A stretch of DNA of 41,548 nucleotides from Myxococcales bacterium (GTDB lineage Bacteria; Myxococcota_A; UBA9042). Under the pieces are notes generated by a model. It had not been told where the DNA came from. It searched no databases and saw only the letters and a program-made list of their open reading frames with translations. The translations under genes were made by a program, and so were the position numbers. The stretch lies in contig CANMNA010000012.1 in the NCBI GenBank assembly GCA_947499075.1, positions 1 to 41,548 on the forward strand, in the 5' to 3' direction. Shown in pieces: positions 37,608 through 41,548 of the stretch. Numbering within the stretch: position 1 is the stretch's first letter; each line of letters starts with the position of its first letter.

Positions 37608-40102
37608 GGCGCAACACCCAGACTTTGCAGCGCTTCGGCCAGCGCCGCCGGCTCCCACCCTTGGCGGGCATCGACGATGATTCCTTTGCTATCCAGCACA
37701 TAGACAATCGGCATCGGCGCCGCGTTGTTGGTCGGCTGGGCCAGGACATCCTGCAGCAAGGCCGAGTAACCGTGGCTGTCATTGGTGGTCAGCGGCGAGA
37801 ACAGAATTGGAAAATTAGCGGTGATCACCGCCATTTCCGGCACCAGATCGGGCTTGTCCCATGGGTCAATGGCGACCGCTGCGACCTTGCCTTGGGCAAC
37901 CAGAGGCTGCAGGGCTTGGGCCATCGCCGCCAGGCTCGCCAGCGCCACCGGGCAGGCGTGCGCGGCCACCATCACCACGCCGGGCTTGCCTTGCAGTGCG
38001 GCATTGATGTTGATCAATTGCTTGGTCGCGTCCTGATACGCCAGTGGCGGCAGCGGATCGCCGGGCAGCAAGTGTGTCACCTCTTGCCACTGCACCACGT
38101 GCTCGCCCAGCGGCGTCTGCAGCTTGATCAAGTGCAGCGACGCGCCCTTGATCGCCTTGGTCGCTTGCAACGACAGCACCACTTGGCCGCCCGCCGGCAC
38201 GGTGATGGGCAACCCGCCCAGCGCCAGCTTGGCCGGTGGCGCGCCAGCCTTGTCGTCCTCCAGCCACAGCACTTCAGTCACCAGCGCACTCGCCGGGCCG
38301 AAATTGCGCAAGAGCAGCTTGCCTTGCAGCTGGCCGCCCACTGCCGTTGGCTTGCTAAAGACCGCTTTGGGCGCCACAACCATCGGCCCCGCCAACACCT
38401 TGGCGTCGATGTCGAGCAGGCGGACCGCCGCAAACTCAGCGGTGACCAACTGCGTGGCCGAAGCCGCCGGACCGAAGGGGTCAACGTCCAGCGCGTAATG
38501 CCAGCTGCGCTCGGCCGCGCGCAGCTTGAGCTTGCCCACCACCGCACCCGGTTTGGGCAGATCGACCCCCCACAGCAGGGCGCCGGCAGCCGCAAAACCC
38601 AGGCCGCCCGCCGCGGCGACGCCCCACACCGGCCACGGCGAAACCAGCTGGCCCTGCACGACGGGAGCAGTCGGCACGGTCAGGTCGACCACATGCAGGT
38701 AGCCCGAGGGCGAGCCCACCAGCACCTGCTTGCCCACCACGCCCAGCCAGCCCGACAGGCCCGGCAGCGCGACCGCGGCAACTTGCTGCAACTGAAGTGG
38801 CGAGGTGGCCACCGCGAGCACTTTGAGACCGCCCTTGCCATCGGCGACCGCCAGCACGTCGCTGCCGACGGCGGCCACGTCCCACGGATCATCCAGCGTT
38901 GCGCTGATCGTGAGCGGCAGGGGCGTAAAGGGTGGGTCGGCCAGCAGCGTCACCAGGCCCGCGGCGTGGGCAGCAAACAGCACGCGGTCGGCGAGCGGCG
39001 CCACGCCATCGAGCAGCTGGCCACTGGGCACCTGGACTGTGCCGAACGTGGTCGCGGTGCCCGTCAGCGGGTTGATCTGGGTCCACCCCGTCGCCGGCCG
39101 GCGGGTCGTACACCACAGCCGATTGCCGACCCTAGCCAGCCGGCTGCACAGGCCTTGCCCTTGGGTCTTCCACCCGGCCAAGTCGACGGGCGTCGAGCCG
39201 GGCGACAACTCGAAGCTGACCCATCCATCTTGGTGGCCGGCGACCCAGTACATGCCGCCGATCTGACGACCGTCGAGCAAGTGGGCCCCACCCGCTTGGG
39301 TCGAGGGCGGTGTCGCTGCAAACGCCTCGCTGAGCATGCCGACGGGCGCGCCCGTGCTCGGTCCGCCGCCTGATCCGCACAGCGTGGCGATGGGCGGCGT
39401 GGCTTCGGGTGGCGACAGCGTCAAGGTCAAGCTCGCGGGCTGGCAGGTCGTGCCATCGCTCTGGATCGCCCACGGCTTGCCGTCGGCGCACCCAAACGCC
39501 ACGCCAGTGGCCATAAAGGGGTCAAAGCCGCCCTTCGACAACAGGGCGCCCACGACCCAGTCGCCCTTGGGCAGGTTCACGGTGCCGGTGTAGGGCGGCT
39601 TGATGCCGGGCAACTGGGCGGCGATCACCGCCGACCCTGGCTTGGGACCGCCAGCGGAAGCCAATTCACTGACCGGCAGCGCGAAGATGTACAGCGTCGC
39701 GGCGCCCAAGCCGGCGCCGTTGACCTGCAGGGCCAGCCCCGGAGCCGCGACAGCCGACACCTCGGCGGCAACCTCCAGCGCGGGCGGCGTATCGGCTGGC
39801 GTGTCGGATGGGTCAGTGGCATCCGGCACCGCGTCGAAGAGCGCCGTGTCGGGGCCAAACACCTCAGGCGCACCGTCTGCGGTGCCGGTTGCGACATCGC
39901 CGGCGTCGACCGGGACCCCTGCGCCGAGGTCAGGCGTGTCCCAGGTGGCGGTTGCCTCGAAGTCGGCGGCCGGCGCGGTATCCGATGCAACAAGCGCTTC
40001 CGCGGTGTCCAGCGCGGTGTGGGCGACAGGACCGGGCGCGGCGGCGGTCGAGCAGCCCAGGAGGGCAACCGCGCCACACGCCACCGCCGCAAACCTACGC
40101 AT
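37604..40102 (-). CDS. Lipoprotein with beta-propeller and C-terminal single-Cys redoxin domain
   Basis: An 832-aa predicted lipoprotein (MRRFAAVACGAVALLGC, Cys17). A long Asp/Ala/Thr/Pro linker (20-118) leads to a beta domain and a propeller-like region (about 250-560; blades such as VGSDVLAVADGKGGLKVLAV and VGKQVLVGSPSGYLHVVDL). An Ig/ASH-like module follows (LQGKLLLRNFGPASALVTEV). The last roughly 145 residues are thioredoxin-fold: LQGKPGVVMVAAHACPVALA, AVAIDPWDKPDL, MPIVYVLDSKGIIVDARQGW. The usual CxxC is CPVA, with only the first Cys, so any redox role must use one thiol. Its start overlaps the miaE stop by 8 bases; its stop overlaps the SUMF1 start by 4. Role unknown. Confidence 0.82.
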   Translation of the reverse strand: MRRFAAVACGAVALLGCSTAAAPGPVAHTALDTAEALVASDTAPAADFEATATWDTPDLGAGVPVDAGDVATGTADGAPEVFGPDTALFDAVPDATDPSDTPADTPPALEVAAEVSAVAAPGLALQVNGAGLGAATLYIFALPVSELASAGGPKPGSAVIAAQLPGIKPPYTGTVNLPKGDWVVGALLSKGGFDPFMATGVAFGCADGKPWAIQSDGTTCQPASLTLTLSPPEATPPIATLCGSGGGPSTGAPVGMLSEAFAATPPSTQAGGAHLLDGRQIGGMYWVAGHQDGWVSFELSPGSTPVDLAGWKTQGQGLCSRLARVGNRLWCTTRRPATGWTQINPLTGTATTFGTVQVPSGQLLDGVAPLADRVLFAAHAAGLVTLLADPPFTPLPLTISATLDDPWDVAAVGSDVLAVADGKGGLKVLAVATSPLQLQQVAAVALPGLSGWLGVVGKQVLVGSPSGYLHVVDLTVPTAPVVQGQLVSPWPVWGVAAAGGLGFAAAGALLWGVDLPKPGAVVGKLKLRAAERSWHYALDVDPFGPAASATQLVTAEFAAVRLLDIDAKVLAGPMVVAPKAVFSKPTAVGGQLQGKLLLRNFGPASALVTEVLWLEDDKAGAPPAKLALGGLPITVPAGGQVVLSLQATKAIKGASLHLIKLQTPLGEHVVQWQEVTHLLPGDPLPPLAYQDATKQLININAALQGKPGVVMVAAHACPVALASLAAMAQALQPLVAQGKVAAVAIDPWDKPDLVPEMAVITANFPILFSPLTTNDSHGYSALLQDVLAQPTNNAAPMPIVYVLDSKGIIVDARQGWEPAALAEALQSLGVAP

Positions 40103-40670
40103 GAATGCGCGCCACCGCAGGCATTGCTTCGAGAATCGCGCACTCGGCTTGCGCCAGCGCGCTCAACCGCGACCGGACCTCCTCGCGGGGGGCCACCAGC
40201 TCAGCCAGCCGCACAAACGTCGCATGGTGACGGGCTTCTGCCTCCAGCAAGCTGGCAAACGCCTGCCGCAGCTCGCCATCGGGGTGGTGCGCCGCCAGGA
40301 TCTTGAAGCGCTCGCAGCTGCGGGCCTCGATGAGCGCGGCCACCAGCAGCACGTCCAGCAACTTGTGGGGCGCATCGCGGCGCATCAGCTGGTGCAGCTT
40401 GGCCTGGTAGCCCGACGGCACTTGCGAGCCCAGCGCGATGCCGCGCGTGTGCAGCAGCGCCAGCACCACCTCAAAGTGCTCCAGTTCCTCGCGGGCCAGC
40501 GCCAAGAGTGGGGCGACCAGCTCGGGCCGGTCGGGAAAGCGCCCGAGGATCTGCAGCGCATTGGTCGCCGCCTTGCGCTCGCAATGGGCGTGATCGATCA
40601 AGATGTCGGCGGTGTGCGCCACCGCGCGCTGCAGCCAGGCTGACTCGGTGCGCGACTGCAGGCACAACAT
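40095..40670 (-). CDS. miaE: MiaE-type tRNA hydroxylase
   Basis: A 191-aa ferritin-like diiron enzyme that hydroxylates the isopentenyl group of ms2i6A37 in tRNA. Iron ligands are visible in the expected order: DHAHCERKAA, LAREELEHFEVV, LIEARSCERFKIL and EAEARHHATFVRLAE. The start at 40670 (MLCLQSRTESAWLQRAV) matches the usual N-terminus; the frame is open 33 codons upstream but that part looks non-coding. It opens the leftward operon that continues with three lipoproteins and yqgE, an unusual setting for a tRNA-modification gene. miaA and miaB are not in the window. Confidence 0.9.
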   Translation of the reverse strand: MLCLQSRTESAWLQRAVAHTADILIDHAHCERKAATNALQILGRFPDRPELVAPLLALAREELEHFEVVLALLHTRGIALGSQVPSGYQAKLHQLMRRDAPHKLLDVLLVAALIEARSCERFKILAAHHPDGELRQAFASLLEAEARHHATFVRLAELVAPREEVRSRLSALAQAECAILEAMPAVARIHA

Positions 40671-40757
40671 GCGGGGCAAGGCCTTCGCCAGTGGTGGGCG
40701 ACCGGCGGCCAGTGTACCATCTGTAGCGCGGCCGTGAAGTGCCGCGAGGGCGGCCAG

Positions 40758-41474
40758 ATGACCCTGCAATTGACCTCAAGCCGCCCTGGCCTAGCCTGGG
40801 CGGTGGCCTGTGCAGTTACGTTGACGCTGCAGCCGGCAGTGGGGCATGCCGCCAAGCCGACCCCAGCCAAGTCCGCAGCGGCCAAGGCAGCGCCAGCTAA
40901 GCCCACAGCAGACAAAGGCAAGACCGAGGAGCCCAAGCCCGCGCCGACCAAAGCTGCGCCCGCGCAAGGCCTGCGTGCCGACGCCCAATTGGCCCAATTG
41001 CTAGCGGCCCTGGACAAGGCGCTGGCCGCGCCTGCACCCACCGACGACAAGCAGCCTGATCCGGCAGGTGCGCTGTTGGAGACGCTGGCACGGTCGTCCG
41101 TTGTGTCAGTTCTGCACGGTCATTTTGCGCTGGCGGGGCTGGGTCAGGCGCTGCGCATGGGCGCGATGCCGGCCAACGAAGTCGGCACGATGGCCAAGAC
41201 ACTGACCGCCAACTATGAGTCGCTGGGGCTTGCGTTTGGCAACCTCTCAAACCACAAGCAGTTTGCTGGCGAGCTGGCCGACATCTTCCGGTCGGTCCAG
41301 GTGCTGTGCCAGTACGCCAAGACGGTCAGCGCGGCGCTGGCGGGCTATGCCGCGATGCCCAATGAGTCGGGCCAAGCCAAAGCATTTGAAGAGGCGCTAG
41401 AGACCTATCGGTCGCGGCTGGCGGCGCTGTTTGTCCACTTGCAGGCGGGCACGGCCAAACCGGCTCAGCCATGA
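40758..41474 (+). CDS. Secreted helical protein with Ala/Lys/Pro-rich linker
   Basis: A 238-aa exported protein of unknown function. The ATG at 40758 is preferred (GAGGG about 8 bases upstream) to an in-frame GTG at 40734. A signal peptide ends near QPAVGHA. Residues about 32-75 are a basic Ala/Lys/Pro linker of the type seen in wall- or peptidoglycan-spanning proteins. Residues about 80-230 are predicted all-alpha (ADAQLAQLLAALDKALAA; LADIFRSVQVLCQYAKTVSA) with one Cys. No family recognised. It is divergent from miaE; the intergenic gap is 87 bases. Confidence 0.75.
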   Translation: MTLQLTSSRPGLAWAVACAVTLTLQPAVGHAAKPTPAKSAAAKAAPAKPTADKGKTEEPKPAPTKAAPAQGLRADAQLAQLLAALDKALAAPAPTDDKQPDPAGALLETLARSSVVSVLHGHFALAGLGQALRMGAMPANEVGTMAKTLTANYESLGLAFGNLSNHKQFAGELADIFRSVQVLCQYAKTVSAALAGYAAMPNESGQAKAFEEALETYRSRLAALFVHLQAGTAKPAQP

Positions 41475-41548
41475 TCGCCCGCGGCACACAGCGCCTTGAT
41501 TCTGGGCAAACTTGCCGCTACCGTGCGGTCATGGCGGACTGCGCAATC
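41471..41548 (+). CDS. Start of a further gene, cut by the window edge
   Basis: An ATG at 41471 overlaps the previous stop (ATGA) and its frame stays open for 26 codons to the edge. In the same frame a second ATG lies at 41531, 7 bases after a promoter-like pair, TTGATT-N17-TACCGT (41496-41524). The true start may be either. Too short to identify. Confidence 0.3.
   Translation, partial: MIARGTQRLDSGQTCRYRAVMADCAI

Noticed and set aside
1..41548. tRNA or rRNA genes
   Set aside because: No cloverleaf with a GGTTCGAAT-type T-arm and no conserved rRNA segments were noticed in any intergenic region, although a covariance-model scan was not possible.

Overview
The window is GC-rich chromosomal DNA that most resembles a member of the Myxococcota (formerly delta-proteobacteria). 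The evidence is a set of large surface lipoproteins with Asp/Thr/Pro-rich linkers and cysteine-rich repeats, a DUF4215-like motif, PEGA and SUMF1-type proteins, a MYXO-CTERM-like segment, an FHA-domain sigma-54 activator, and sigma-54 promoters. No rRNA, tRNA, CRISPR array, prophage or plasmid backbone was recognised. The genus cannot be told from this sequence alone.

Layout. 1-9400: an insertion-element end and a 134-bp mobile repeat, a leftward M1 aminopeptidase with HEAT repeats, an orphan CopG/BrnA-like protein, a tight four-gene operon (ExbD-like lipoprotein, two oligopeptide-type ABC ATPases, a one-helix membrane protein), a leftward PEGA membrane protein, and a 140-aa protein of unknown function behind a near-perfect sigma-54 promoter with an upstream palindrome. 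9400-14750: rnc, an FHA/sigma-54 activator, dacB (PBP4) and nadC. 14750-20385: a hairpin-rich intergenic region, a PQQ-type sugar dehydrogenase, a long leftward Cys-rich beta-helix lipoprotein, the second copy of the 134-bp repeat, and a frameshifted, truncated ISKra4-like transposase. 20386-27450: three tandem paralogous lipoproteins of 738-786 aa. 27660-34890: HU, asnS, a PP2C phosphatase, a 12-bp minisatellite that runs up to asd, a fused FN3/beta-barrel protein behind a second sigma-54-like promoter, and truA. 34892-40670: a compact leftward operon, miaE - redoxin/propeller lipoprotein - SUMF1 lipoprotein - yqgE - Cys-rich lipoprotein. 40758 to the end: a secreted helical protein and the start of another gene.

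How the parts fit. Housekeeping genes (rnc, nadC, asnS, asd, truA, miaE, hup, dacB) alternate with exported proteins that probably build or decorate the cell envelope. Many junctions overlap by 4 or 8 bases, which suggests translational coupling. The best candidate for an undescribed system is the sigma-54 unit: the FHA activator at 10475-11998, the palindrome and -24/-12 promoter at 8593-8772 driving the 140-aa protein, and an almost identical promoter core at 32247-32263 before the fused surface protein. Second are the three lipoprotein paralogues and the permease-less ABC operon. All statements rest on reading the sequence; no database search was run.
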